Shown here: positions 6,691-12,926 of the stretch, piece after piece
Numbering within the stretch: position 1 is the first letter of the stretch
How the letters are laid out: each line of letters begins with the position of its first letter
Assembly (NCBI GenBank): GCA_040386295.1
Contig: JAZKFR010000014.1
Location: 1 to 13,996, forward strand
Reading direction: 5' to 3'
Length of the DNA stretch: 13,996 nt
DNA from: JAZKFR01 sp040386295
GTDB taxonomy: Bacteria > Pseudomonadota > Gammaproteobacteria > Burkholderiales > Rhodocyclaceae
Notes under the pieces: model-generated
Database searches by the model: none
Seen by the model: only the letters and a program-made list of their open reading frames with translations
What the model was told of the DNA's origin: nothing
Position numbers and translations under genes: made by a program

Positions 6691-8475
6691 TCAATAAGAG
6701 CGCGTCTTGAGCGCAATAGTTTCAACAGACAAGGGCTTCATGTTGACCGGTTTGTAGCTGAGCTTGTTTCCTTCGCGTTCCCATAACGTGTGCTTGTGCC
6801 AGTTCTCGTCGTCGCGGCCATTGGGGTGGGCTGGACTGTCGGGGGCATCGTCACGCACATGCGCACCGCGTGATTCTTTGCGTGCTTCCGCTGAGATCAT
6901 GGTTGCTTTGGCGACTTCGATTAGGTTGTCTAGTTCTAATGCTTCGACGCGCGCGGTATTCCAGACTTTGGATTTGTCTTTGATTTCCGTTTGGGCGACC
7001 TGTTGTTCGATCGCCAAAATTTTGTTAACGCCTTCAACTAACTTGTCTTTGAAGCGGAAAACGCCACAATGTGCTTGCATCGCACGTTGCAGATCAAGGC
7101 GGGTTTCGTGCACGCTGCTGCCGTTGCTTTGCGTGTGCAAGCGATCCAAGCGCGCTAGGGTGCGTTCGGCAAAATCGGCTGGTAAAGGCTTATGCTCTTT
7201 CGCCATCAGCTTCATGTCGGCAATCACTGAATCGCCGGATGCCTTGCCGAAGACCAGTAGATCGAGCAGTGAGTTAGTGCCCAGTCGGTTGGCGCCGTGT
7301 ACTGAGGCGCAAGCGACTTCTCCCGCAGCATAAAAGCCGACAACAGGCGTGCCGTCGGAAGCGACCACTTGACCCTTGTAATTGGTTGGAATTCCGCCCA
7401 TTTGGTAGTGGCAGGTCGGTACGACGGGGATCGGCGCCTTAATTGGGTCAATTCCCGCGAATTGAATCGAGATTTCGCGGATGCCTGGCAGGCGCTTCAT
7501 GATCGTTGCCGGGTCAAGATGGGTGATGTCGAGCAAGACGAAGTCTTTGTTCGGTCCACAACCACGACCTTCGTTAATTTCTGTCACCATGGCGCGCGAG
7601 ACTACGTCGCGCGAAGCAAGATCCTTGGCGTTGGGTGCGTAGCGCTCCATAAAGCGTTCGTGCTCGGAATTGCGCAGGATGCCGCCTTCGCCGCGCACAC
7701 CTTCCGTAATCAGAACGCCAGCACCGGCGACGCCGGTTGGATGGAATTGCCAGAATTCCATGTCTTCGAGCGCAATCCCTGCGCGCGCCGCCATGCCTAA
7801 GCCATCGCCAGTATTGATAAAAGCATTGGTCGATGAGTAGAAAATACGTCCTGCTCCGCCGGTGGCAAAAATCGTGGCTTTGGCGTGGAAGGCAACGACT
7901 TCGCCGGTTTCCATTTCTAATGCGGTGACGCCGAGAACTTGGCCTTCTGCGTCTCGAATCAGGTCTAGCGCCATCCATTCGACAAAAAACTGTGTGTTGG
8001 CGCGCACGTTTCGTTGATACAAGGCGTGCAGCATGGCGTGGCCGGTGCGGTCAGCCGCTGCGCAGGCGCGCCGGACAGGTTTTTCGCCAAAATTGGACAT
8101 GTGGCCGCCGAACGGGCGCTGGTAAATTTTGCCTTCGTCGGTGCGGTCAAACGGCATACCAAAGTGCTCTAGTTCGACGACGACTTCAGGGGCTTTGCGA
8201 CACATGTATTCGATCGCGTCCTGATCGCCTAACCAGTCTGAGCCTTTAACGGTGTCGTACATGTGCCAGTGCCAGTGATCTTCTTCTGAGTTGCCGAGCG
8301 AGGCAGAGACCCCACCTTGCGCAGCAACCGTGTGCGAGCGGGTAGGAAATACCTTAGATAAAACGGCTGTCTTCAATCCTGCTTCTGACAGTTGAATCGC
8401 GGCACGTAGGCCGGCGCCGCCGGCACCAATGATTAAGGCGTCGAATTGACGAACGGGGATGTTGAATTTAGGCAC
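6691..8475 (-). CDS. sdhA: Succinate dehydrogenase flavoprotein subunit (GTG start)
   Basis: SdhA oxidises succinate to fumarate at a covalently bound FAD on the cytoplasmic side of complex II. The 594-residue product (E. coli 588) begins with the dinucleotide-binding fold DALIIGAGGAGLRAA (residues about 12-26). The FAD-attachment histidine is H48 in RSHTVAAQGG. Active-site residues follow: H245 in QFHPTGV, R289 in ASRDVVSRAM (proton transfer), H356 in CHYQMGG and R397 in GANRLGTNSLLDL. The C-terminal helical domain ends with KPVNMKPL. The start codon is GTG (8475-8473), directly after the sdhD TAA. A GGAGA Shine-Dalgarno at 8486-8482, six nt upstream, supports it. The only nearby ATG belongs to the last sdhD codon and is followed at once by TAA in that frame. 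Confidence 0.99.
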   Translation of the reverse strand: MPKFNIPVRQFDALIIGAGGAGLRAAIQLSEAGLKTAVLSKVFPTRSHTVAAQGGVSASLGNSEEDHWHWHMYDTVKGSDWLGDQDAIEYMCRKAPEVVVELEHFGMPFDRTDEGKIYQRPFGGHMSNFGEKPVRRACAAADRTGHAMLHALYQRNVRANTQFFVEWMALDLIRDAEGQVLGVTALEMETGEVVAFHAKATIFATGGAGRIFYSSTNAFINTGDGLGMAARAGIALEDMEFWQFHPTGVAGAGVLITEGVRGEGGILRNSEHERFMERYAPNAKDLASRDVVSRAMVTEINEGRGCGPNKDFVLLDITHLDPATIMKRLPGIREISIQFAGIDPIKAPIPVVPTCHYQMGGIPTNYKGQVVASDGTPVVGFYAAGEVACASVHGANRLGTNSLLDLLVFGKASGDSVIADMKLMAKEHKPLPADFAERTLARLDRLHTQSNGSSVHETRLDLQRAMQAHCGVFRFKDKLVEGVNKILAIEQQVAQTEIKDKSKVWNTARVEALELDNLIEVAKATMISAEARKESRGAHVRDDAPDSPAHPNGRDDENWHKHTLWEREGNKLSYKPVNMKPLSVETIALKTRSY

Positions 8476-8823
8476 TTACATTCTCCACAGAATCTGTACA
8501 GCCCAGCCAGCGTAGCCGAGCAAGGCCATTGCCGTTGCACTTATCAGAACCAGTCTTAGACCGTCCGCTTTGATGTAGTCCATCCAAATGTCACGCATAC
8601 CAATCCAGGCGTGATAGAACAGGCTAAGGAAGAACAAAAAGCTGATGAATTTCATCGGGCCGTTGGCAAAAATACCGTGCCAAGCTTCAAATGAAGCAGG
8701 TTGGACGAGACAAAGAGTCAGCAAGAAAATGATCGTATAGAGCGCCATGACTACGGCGGTGACGCGCTGAATAATCCAATCTTTAAGCCCGTAGTGGGCG
8801 CCGACTAAAACACGATTCACCAT
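8476..8823 (-). CDS. sdhD: Succinate dehydrogenase membrane anchor subunit, cytochrome b556 partner
   Basis: SdhD is the smaller membrane anchor of complex II. With SdhC it binds heme b and forms the ubiquinone site. The 115-residue product has three hydrophobic segments (residues about 18-40, 58-76 and 89-112). H71, in SLFYHAWIGMRDIW, matches the E. coli heme ligand at the same number, and D82-Y83 match the E. coli quinone-site Asp-Tyr pair. ATG 8823-8821 overlaps the end of sdhC by seven nt (ATGGTGA contains both start and stop), so translation is coupled. The stop abuts the GTG of sdhA. This anchor is short and divergent as a family, so motif and context carry the call. Confidence 0.96.
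   Translation of the reverse strand: MVNRVLVGAHYGLKDWIIQRVTAVVMALYTIIFLLTLCLVQPASFEAWHGIFANGPMKFISFLFFLSLFYHAWIGMRDIWMDYIKADGLRLVLISATAMALLGYAGWAVQILWRM
8482..8486 (-). promoter_or_regulatory. Ribosome binding site deciding the sdhA GTG start
   Basis: GGAGA lies inside the last codons of sdhD, six nt before GTG 8475-8473. It fixes the non-ATG start of sdhA, since the ATG in between is in the sdhD frame and is followed by TAA. Confidence 0.75.
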
Positions 8824-9209
8824 AGCACTTTGCCTCCAATCAACAGGGTTGCCAGTATGCCGACAATAAAAACAAGACGGCTAGAAGCGCGCGCTGCGGG
8901 CAGGTCGATTCCCTTGTGTAGGTCGAGTAAGAGATAGCGGATGCCTGCGCAGAAGTGGTGTAGGTAAAACCAAATCAGACCGAGCAAGATTATTTTAAGC
9001 AGCGGGTTGTCTAAACAGCTTTTGAGCTGGGCAAATTGCTCAGCGGAGCTCAGGCTGCGTTCAAACAGAGCAAGAAATACGGGCAGGAGGAGAAAGAGGG
9101 TGGCGCCGCTGATGCGATGCAGTATCGACAAAATTCCCGGTAGCGGTAAGCGAATTGAACTTAACTTCAAGTTTTTTGGGCGTTTTTTCTTAATCGCTGC
9201 TTCTGCCAT
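8817..9209 (-). CDS. sdhC: Succinate dehydrogenase cytochrome b556 large anchor subunit
   Basis: SdhC is the first membrane anchor of complex II and supplies one heme b ligand and part of the ubiquinone pocket. The 130-residue product has a basic N-terminus (KKKRPKNLK) and three hydrophobic segments (residues about 24-48, 68-90 and 112-130). The family motif SILHRISG holds S28, H31 and R32, matching E. coli quinone-site residues S27, H30 and R31. HHFCAGIRYLLLD follows, where H85 is the likely heme ligand and D96 matches E. coli D95. The ATG at 9209 is preceded by AGAGG with about eight nt spacing. It is the first gene of the minus-strand TCA cluster, about 65 nt from the predicted transcription start. 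Confidence 0.97.
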   Translation of the reverse strand: MAEAAIKKKRPKNLKLSSIRLPLPGILSILHRISGATLFLLLPVFLALFERSLSSAEQFAQLKSCLDNPLLKIILLGLIWFYLHHFCAGIRYLLLDLHKGIDLPAARASSRLVFIVGILATLLIGGKVLW

Positions 9210-9280
9210 AAGGATGACCTCTTGCGTGACGCGGCGCTCTGCTTAGCGTGCTGCCGCTTTGCGTTAAATTAAAGTGAGCG

Positions 9281-9286
9281 ATTATA
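9281..9286 (-). promoter_or_regulatory. Consensus -10 box for the sdh operon
   Basis: The minus strand reads TATAAT here, a perfect sigma-70 -10 hexamer, 72 nt upstream of the sdhC ATG. No good -35 lies at 16-18 nt (the best hexamer there is AACGCA-like), so an activator may be needed; that is inference. The predicted transcription start is near 9274, giving a leader of about 65 nt. Confidence 0.6.
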
Positions 9287-9395
9287 GACCATTCGCCTTG
9301 TGCTGCGTTGCTTGGCAATGAGCTTGTTTTTGTCTACGCCTGTCTTCGCGCGCGCCTAGGCTAGTGAGTTGTGTTGTCGCGCGCAGCAAAACTTG

Positions 9396-9433
9396 CTTGA
9401 GCTTGTCAATCGTGTCCTTAGCTCAAGTAGAAT
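9396..9433 (+). promoter_or_regulatory. Probable mdh promoter with a 7-bp inverted repeat
   Basis: TTGTCA (9403-9408) and TAGAAT (9428-9433) resemble -35 and -10 hexamers with a somewhat long 19-nt spacer. CTTGAGC (9396-9402) sits directly before the -35, and its exact reverse complement GCTCAAG (9421-9427) sits directly before the -10. A dyad in that place could be an operator. The transcription start would be near 9440. Confidence 0.5.
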
Positions 9434-9503
9434 GCCGCACCTGCCATGGTGCAGATTTTGCCGATGATCATTGCGTATCAATGGCCACAACCCTTATCAC
9501 AAC

Positions 9504-9508
9504 AGGAG
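9504..9508 (+). promoter_or_regulatory. Ribosome binding site of mdh
   Basis: AGGAG ends seven nt before ATG 9516. It settles the start at MSKSPIRV rather than an upstream in-frame TTG at 9471, which has no such site and would add 15 residues not seen in the family. Confidence 0.9.
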
Positions 9509-9515
9509 CTGTCGT

Positions 9516-10502
9516 ATGTCTAAATCCCCTATTAGAGTTGCTGTTACTGGCGCCGCTGGACAAATCGGCTACAGCTTGCTTTTCCGTATTGCTTCGGGCG
9601 AGATGCTAGGCAAGGATCAGCCGGTTATTTTGCAATTGCTCGATTTGCCGCACGCGCAGCAAGCAGTGCAAGGCGTGATGATGGAGCTCGATGATTGTGC
9701 ATTCCCTTTGCTCGCCGGAATGGTTGCGAGCGATGATCCGAATGTTGCCTTCAAGGATGCGGATGTTTGTTTGCTGGTTGGTGCGCGTCCGCGTAGCAAA
9801 GGCATGGAGCGTGCTGATTTGCTGACCGCCAACGGCGCTATTTTTACCGTTCAAGGTAAAGCGATTGCTGAGCATGCGAAAGAAAGCGTGAAGGTGCTGG
9901 TCGTCGGCAACCCTTGTAATACGAACGCCTACATCGCACGCGCCGCTGCAATCAAAGTGGGTCGCACTAATCCTAGGAATTATCACGGGATGCTGCGCTT
10001 GGATCACAATCGTGCCTTGTCTCAATTGGCAGCAAAAATTGGTCGTCCGGTGTCTAGTTTGAAAAAGTTGGTGGTTTGGGGAAATCATAGCCCGAGCATG
10101 TATGCCGACTATCGCCACTGCATCAGTCATGGTGATGCTGTCAAAGCCTTGATTAACGACGATGCTTGGAACAACGATATTTTCCTGCCGACGGTAGGTA
10201 AGCGTGGTGCGGCGATTATCGAGGCGCGTGGTTTGTCTTCAGCTGCTTCTGCTGCTAATGCTGCGATTGATCATGTGCGTGATTGGGTGCTTGGCTCAGA
10301 TGAATGGGTCACCATGGGTGTGCCTAGCGATGGCTCTTATGGCATTCCCGAAGGTGTCATTTATGGCTTCCCATGTGCTTCGAAAAATGGCGAATACACG
10401 ATTATCCAAGGCCTGGAGATCGACGCTTACGCACGAGAAAAAATGAACCTGACGCTAAAAGAATTAACCGACGAAATTGAAGCGGTTAAAGAAATGCTTT
10501 AA
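9516..10502 (+). CDS. mdh: NAD-dependent malate dehydrogenase
   Basis: This cytoplasmic enzyme interconverts malate and oxaloacetate, feeding the citrate synthase encoded on the other strand. The 328-residue product matches the betaproteobacterial Mdh length. It belongs to the cytosolic-type, LDH-like MDH group rather than the 312-residue E. coli type. The NAD-binding loop is TGAAGQIGY (residues 11-19). Substrate-binding arginines lie in GARPRSKGMERADLL (R93 and R99) and at R166. GNPCNTNA supplies N132. The catalytic relay is D163 (RLDHNRA) and H191 (WGNHSPSMYADYR). The C-terminal motif LTLKELTDE is typical. Cys134 replaces the usual Ala in GNPANTNA, a mild change. The gene is divergent from the sdh cluster and is followed by its own terminator, so it is probably monocistronic. 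Confidence 0.98.
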   Translation: MSKSPIRVAVTGAAGQIGYSLLFRIASGEMLGKDQPVILQLLDLPHAQQAVQGVMMELDDCAFPLLAGMVASDDPNVAFKDADVCLLVGARPRSKGMERADLLTANGAIFTVQGKAIAEHAKESVKVLVVGNPCNTNAYIARAAAIKVGRTNPRNYHGMLRLDHNRALSQLAAKIGRPVSSLKKLVVWGNHSPSMYADYRHCISHGDAVKALINDDAWNNDIFLPTVGKRGAAIIEARGLSSAASAANAAIDHVRDWVLGSDEWVTMGVPSDGSYGIPEGVIYGFPCASKNGEYTIIQGLEIDAYAREKMNLTLKELTDEIEAVKEML

Positions 10503-10530
10503 AACTCGCTCTGCGTTTCTTTGTAGCTAG

Positions 10531-10564
10531 AAAAGCCGCAGCACCCATGGTCTGCGGCTTTTTT
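10531..10564 (+). terminator. Rho-independent terminator after mdh
   Basis: AAAAGCCGCAG (10531-10541) and CTGCGGCTTTT (10552-10562) form a perfect 11-bp stem around a 10-nt loop, running into a T-tract through 10564. It lies 28 nt after the mdh stop codon. The A-rich left arm could let it work in the other direction too, but no minus-strand gene reads toward it here. Confidence 0.93.
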
Positions 10565-10858
10565 ATGTGTGTCGCTATTTGAACAAACCGAGCAAGCCGA
10601 TAGTTGAGAAGTTGCAAATAGAATAAAAAAACCATTTAAAGAGACCGGGTGGTGCGCGCTTTTTTGTTAAAATGCGCGCCTTTTACGGGTATTAACCTAG
10701 TGTCTGAGCGCATTATTTTGCGCCACGTTGGAAATGTTTTTTCGCTTAAAAGCTAAGGCGAGAACTCAGGCTAAGGCTTAAGCCGCAGTCTGTTGGGGGT
10801 GCAAAACCCTTGGCACGTGGCAGCGTATGGGTTAAGGCACTACATCACTGGATATTGA
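10565..10858 (+). other. Upstream region and leader of lysC
   Basis: These 294 nt lie between the mdh terminator and lysC. The first part is AT-rich (A-tracts near 10624-10631). A probable promoter is at 10665-10673. The predicted leader of about 178 nt contains a small GCGCA/TGCGC hairpin (10708-10712 with 10719-10723), GCTAAGGC twice (10752-10759 and 10770-10777), the 10-bp palindrome GGCTTAAGCC (10775-10784), and GGG/CCC pairing near 10796-10809. I see no tRNA, no convincing small gene and no lysine-riboswitch core. Confidence 0.5.
10665..10673 (+). promoter_or_regulatory. Probable extended -10 promoter for lysC
   Basis: TGTTAAAAT reads as TG-N-TAAAAT, an extended -10 element one mismatch from consensus. 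No good -35 is found 16-18 nt upstream, which is acceptable for extended -10 promoters. It is flanked by GCGCGC on both sides (10654-10659 and 10674-10679), an inverted repeat that could bind a regulator. The start would be near 10680. Confidence 0.45.
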
Positions 10859-12006
10859 ATGGCGCTCATAGTACAAAAATTTGGCGGTACGTCGGTTGGC
10901 TCGACGGAGCGGATCAAGCACGTGGCAAAGCGCGTTGCACGTTGGAAAGCCATGGGGCACGACGTGATCGTTGTGCCGTCGGCGATGTCCGGCGAAACCA
11001 ATCGCTTGCTGAAACTGGCAGCCGAAGTTTCAGCGATTCCTTCCCCGCGTGAGTTGGATGTGATCGCTTCAACCGGCGAGCAAGTCACCATTGCCTTGCT
11101 GGCGATGGCGATACAGGAAGAGGGCTTGAAGGCGAAGAGCTACACCGGTGCTCAGGTCAAGGTGCTCACTGACAGTGCGTTCAACAAGGCGCGCATTTTG
11201 CACATTGACGAGGAACGAATCCGTGCCGATTTGGCGGCTGATTATGTGGTCGTGGTGGCTGGCTTCCAAGGCGCCGATGCGGAGNNNNNNNNNNCGATGT
11301 CGATGGGGTGTACACCACCGATCCGCGCGTGGTTAGTGAGGCGCGTAAGCTCGATACGATTACCTTTGAAGAGATGCTGGAAATGGCCAGCTTGGGTTCT
11401 AAGGTTCTGCAAATCCGTTCGGTTGAATTCGCCGGAAAATACAAAGTCAAATTACGCGTGTTGTCGAGCTTTTTGGACGAAGGCGAAGGCACGCTGATTA
11501 CTGTTGAGGAAGATAAAAATATGGAACAACCGATTATTTCTGGCATTGCTTTTAATCGTGACGAGGCAAAGCTAACCATCCTCGGCGCGCCCGATCGTCC
11601 GGGCATTGCATACCAAATTTTGGGGCCGATTGCAGCCGCGAATATTGACGTGGACATGATCATCCAGAACGTCGGTCATGACGGGACGACCGACTTCTCT
11701 TTTACCGTGAATCGTGCTGACTTCACCAAAGCATTAGGCGTATTAGAAACCGTGAAGCAGCACATTGGTGCGCGTGAAGTCGTTGGTGACAACAAAACAT
11801 GCAAGGTTTCTGCTGTCGGCGTCGGCATGCGTTCGCATCCTGGCGTGGCTAGCCAAATGTTCAGAACCTTGGCCGAAGAGGGGATCAATATCCAAATGAT
11901 TTCAACCTCGGAAATTAAAATCTCCGTCGTTATTGATGAAAAATATCTTGAATTGGCCGTGCGTGTTTTACACAAAGCCTTTGCGCTTGAACAGGCTGTG
12001 GCATAA
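10859..12006 (+). CDS. lysC: Aspartate kinase (reading frame broken by a collapsed 10-N gap)
   Basis: Aspartate kinase phosphorylates L-aspartate, the first step toward lysine, threonine, methionine and diaminopimelate. Residues 1-142 before the gap carry the amino-acid-kinase motif VQKFGGTSVGS (K7), SAMSGETNRLL and STGEQVTIALL (E74). They end at VVVAGFQGADAE. After the gap the frame shifts by one and resumes at DVDGVYTTDPR, then FEEMLEMASLGSKVLQIRSV. Two ACT regulatory domains follow (from MEQPIISGIAF, 11521, to the end). The segment usually between these blocks, including the GRGGSDT nucleotide-site motif, is missing. About 31-32 codons are expected there, so about 92-95 nt sit under the ten N. 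With these restored the protein would be about 410 residues, the normal length. I therefore read it as an intact gene with a gap, not a pseudogene. The ribosome site at the ATG is weak. Lysine/threonine feedback through the ACT domains is family knowledge. Confidence 0.93.
11285..11294. other. Run of 10 N inside lysC (under-sized assembly gap)
   Basis: Ten N separate ...GADAE (frame 2) from DVDGVYTTDPR (frame 1). Homologues carry about 31-32 more residues here, so the real gap is about 92-95 nt. Those lengths equal two modulo three, exactly what is needed to restore one frame. Confidence 0.9.
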
Positions 12007-12069
12007 CGCTGTGCCGCGAAGCGCTGAGCGCATCAGTTTGTCTTTTGATACTTTGCTTCCTATGTTATG

Positions 12070-12104
12070 AATGTTTTTGCGGCGAGGTCTGCCGCTGAAA
12101 CATT
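12070..12104 (+). terminator. Hairpin downstream of lysC, possible terminator
   Basis: AATGTTT (12070-12076) pairs with AAACATT (12098-12104), and inside it GCGGC (12079-12083) pairs with GCCGC (12091-12095), separated by a TT/TG internal loop. A T-rich stretch follows but only starts about eight nt later (12113-12137). It is 64 nt after the lysC stop. It may terminate lysC or be a structured spacer. Confidence 0.4.
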
Positions 12105-12220
12105 GTGCTGCGTGTTTTGTTGTTCTTTGTTTTTTTGCTCCTCAGTAAATTGCTAGTTCATTAAAGATTCGCCCCTTAATTTGTTATCCGACTGCCACTA
12201 TTCTTACTCTTGAGGGCGAT

Positions 12221-12874
12221 ATGAAATTGATTCTTCTGGGCGCACCAGGCGCTGGTAAAGGAACACAAGCGCAATTTATTTGCCAAAAGTTTGGTATCCC
12301 ACAAATTGCTACGGGCGATATGTTGCGTGCGGCGGTTAAAGCGGGCACGCCCTTGGGGCTTGCCGCGCAAAAGGTGATGCAGGCCGGCGGTCTAGTTTCA
12401 GATGAAATTATTATTGGCTTAGTCAAAGATCGGCTGCAGCAAGCCGATTGCCAGTCCGGTTACTTGTTCGACGGGTTTCCGCGCACGATTCCGCAAGCCG
12501 AAGCGATGAAAAATGCAGGTGTTGCGCTCGACTATGTTCTCGAAATCGAGGTTGCCGACGATGACATTATCGAGCGCATGAGTGGTCGACGCGTTCATCT
12601 GGCTTCGGGGCGTAGTTACCACCTCAAGTTCAATCCGCCTAAAGTCGCCAATCAAGATGATCTGACGCACGAAGCGCTAGTTCAGCGCGATGACGATAAG
12701 GCCGAGACCGTAAAAAAACGCCTTGAGGTCTATCACGCGCAAACTAAGCCGCTGGTCAGCTACTACGCGCAGTGGGCTGCAACGGGCGAGCTGCAAGCGC
12801 CTAAGTGTCGAAAAATCTCAGGGGTCGGTACGGTCGAGCAAATTACTGACGCCGTTTTTCAAGCCTTGCGTTAA
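12221..12874 (+). CDS. adk: Adenylate kinase
   Basis: This cytoplasmic enzyme catalyses 2 ADP to ATP plus AMP and balances the adenylate pool. The 217-residue product is a long-form bacterial Adk (E. coli 214). The P-loop is GAPGAGKGT (residues 7-15, K13). TGDMLR (31-36) and DGFPRT (84-89, R88) bind AMP. The LID begins at R123 and spans SGRRVHLASGRSYHLKFNPPKV (residues about 121-142). It has no zinc-binding cysteines, as is usual in Gram-negative Adk. VQRDDD (154-159) with R156, and R167, complete the active site. GAGGG at 12212-12216, four nt upstream, supports the ATG. It is 214 nt after lysC and 52 nt before the phosphofructokinase gene, with which it may share a transcript. Confidence 0.98.
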   Translation: MKLILLGAPGAGKGTQAQFICQKFGIPQIATGDMLRAAVKAGTPLGLAAQKVMQAGGLVSDEIIIGLVKDRLQQADCQSGYLFDGFPRTIPQAEAMKNAGVALDYVLEIEVADDDIIERMSGRRVHLASGRSYHLKFNPPKVANQDDLTHEALVQRDDDKAETVKKRLEVYHAQTKPLVSYYAQWAATGELQAPKCRKISGVGTVEQITDAVFQALR

Positions 12875-12926
12875 TCCTGGCGCACACCTTGTCTGTTGAA
12901 ACTCCACCGTTGAACTGAGCAAAACC

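Larger units (their letters stand above)
9210..9515. other. Divergent sdhC/mdh intergenic region
   Basis: These 306 nt separate divergent sdhC and mdh. They hold a minus-strand -10 (9281-9286), a plus-strand promoter with an inverted repeat (9396-9433), GC-alternating tracts near 9347-9356 and 9378-9384, and a short GCACC/GGTGC hairpin (9437-9441 with 9448-9452) early in the mdh leader. No open reading frame with a plausible ribosome site or family resemblance fills it. Many Burkholderiales have a GntR-family regulator gene between mdh and sdhC; none is here. Confidence 0.75.

Noticed and set aside
9471..9515. Upstream TTG start adding 15 residues to Mdh
   Set aside because: The AGGAG at 9504-9508 is placed for ATG 9516, and the extra residues are not part of the family N-terminus.
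9606..10130. Minus-strand open frame of 174 codons inside mdh
   Set aside because: It is antisense to the conserved Mdh frame and is explained by codon usage on the opposite strand.
10700..10756. Possible 18-codon leader peptide (GTG start) ahead of lysC
   Set aside because: It has no clear ribosome site and only one Lys codon, so it does not resemble an attenuation leader for lysine or threonine.
10680..10858. Lysine riboswitch upstream of lysC
   Set aside because: The conserved core segments known from lysC riboswitches are not recognisable by eye. A covariance-model search could still overturn this.
10859..12006. lysC as a frameshifted pseudogene
   Set aside because: The frame change coincides exactly with the N run, both halves are well conserved, and a fill of 92 or 95 nt restores one normal-length frame.
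12007..12220. tRNA gene between lysC and adk, as seen near lysC in some Burkholderiales
   Set aside because: No T-loop consensus, CCA end or cloverleaf pairing could be found. The region is T-rich with one hairpin only.
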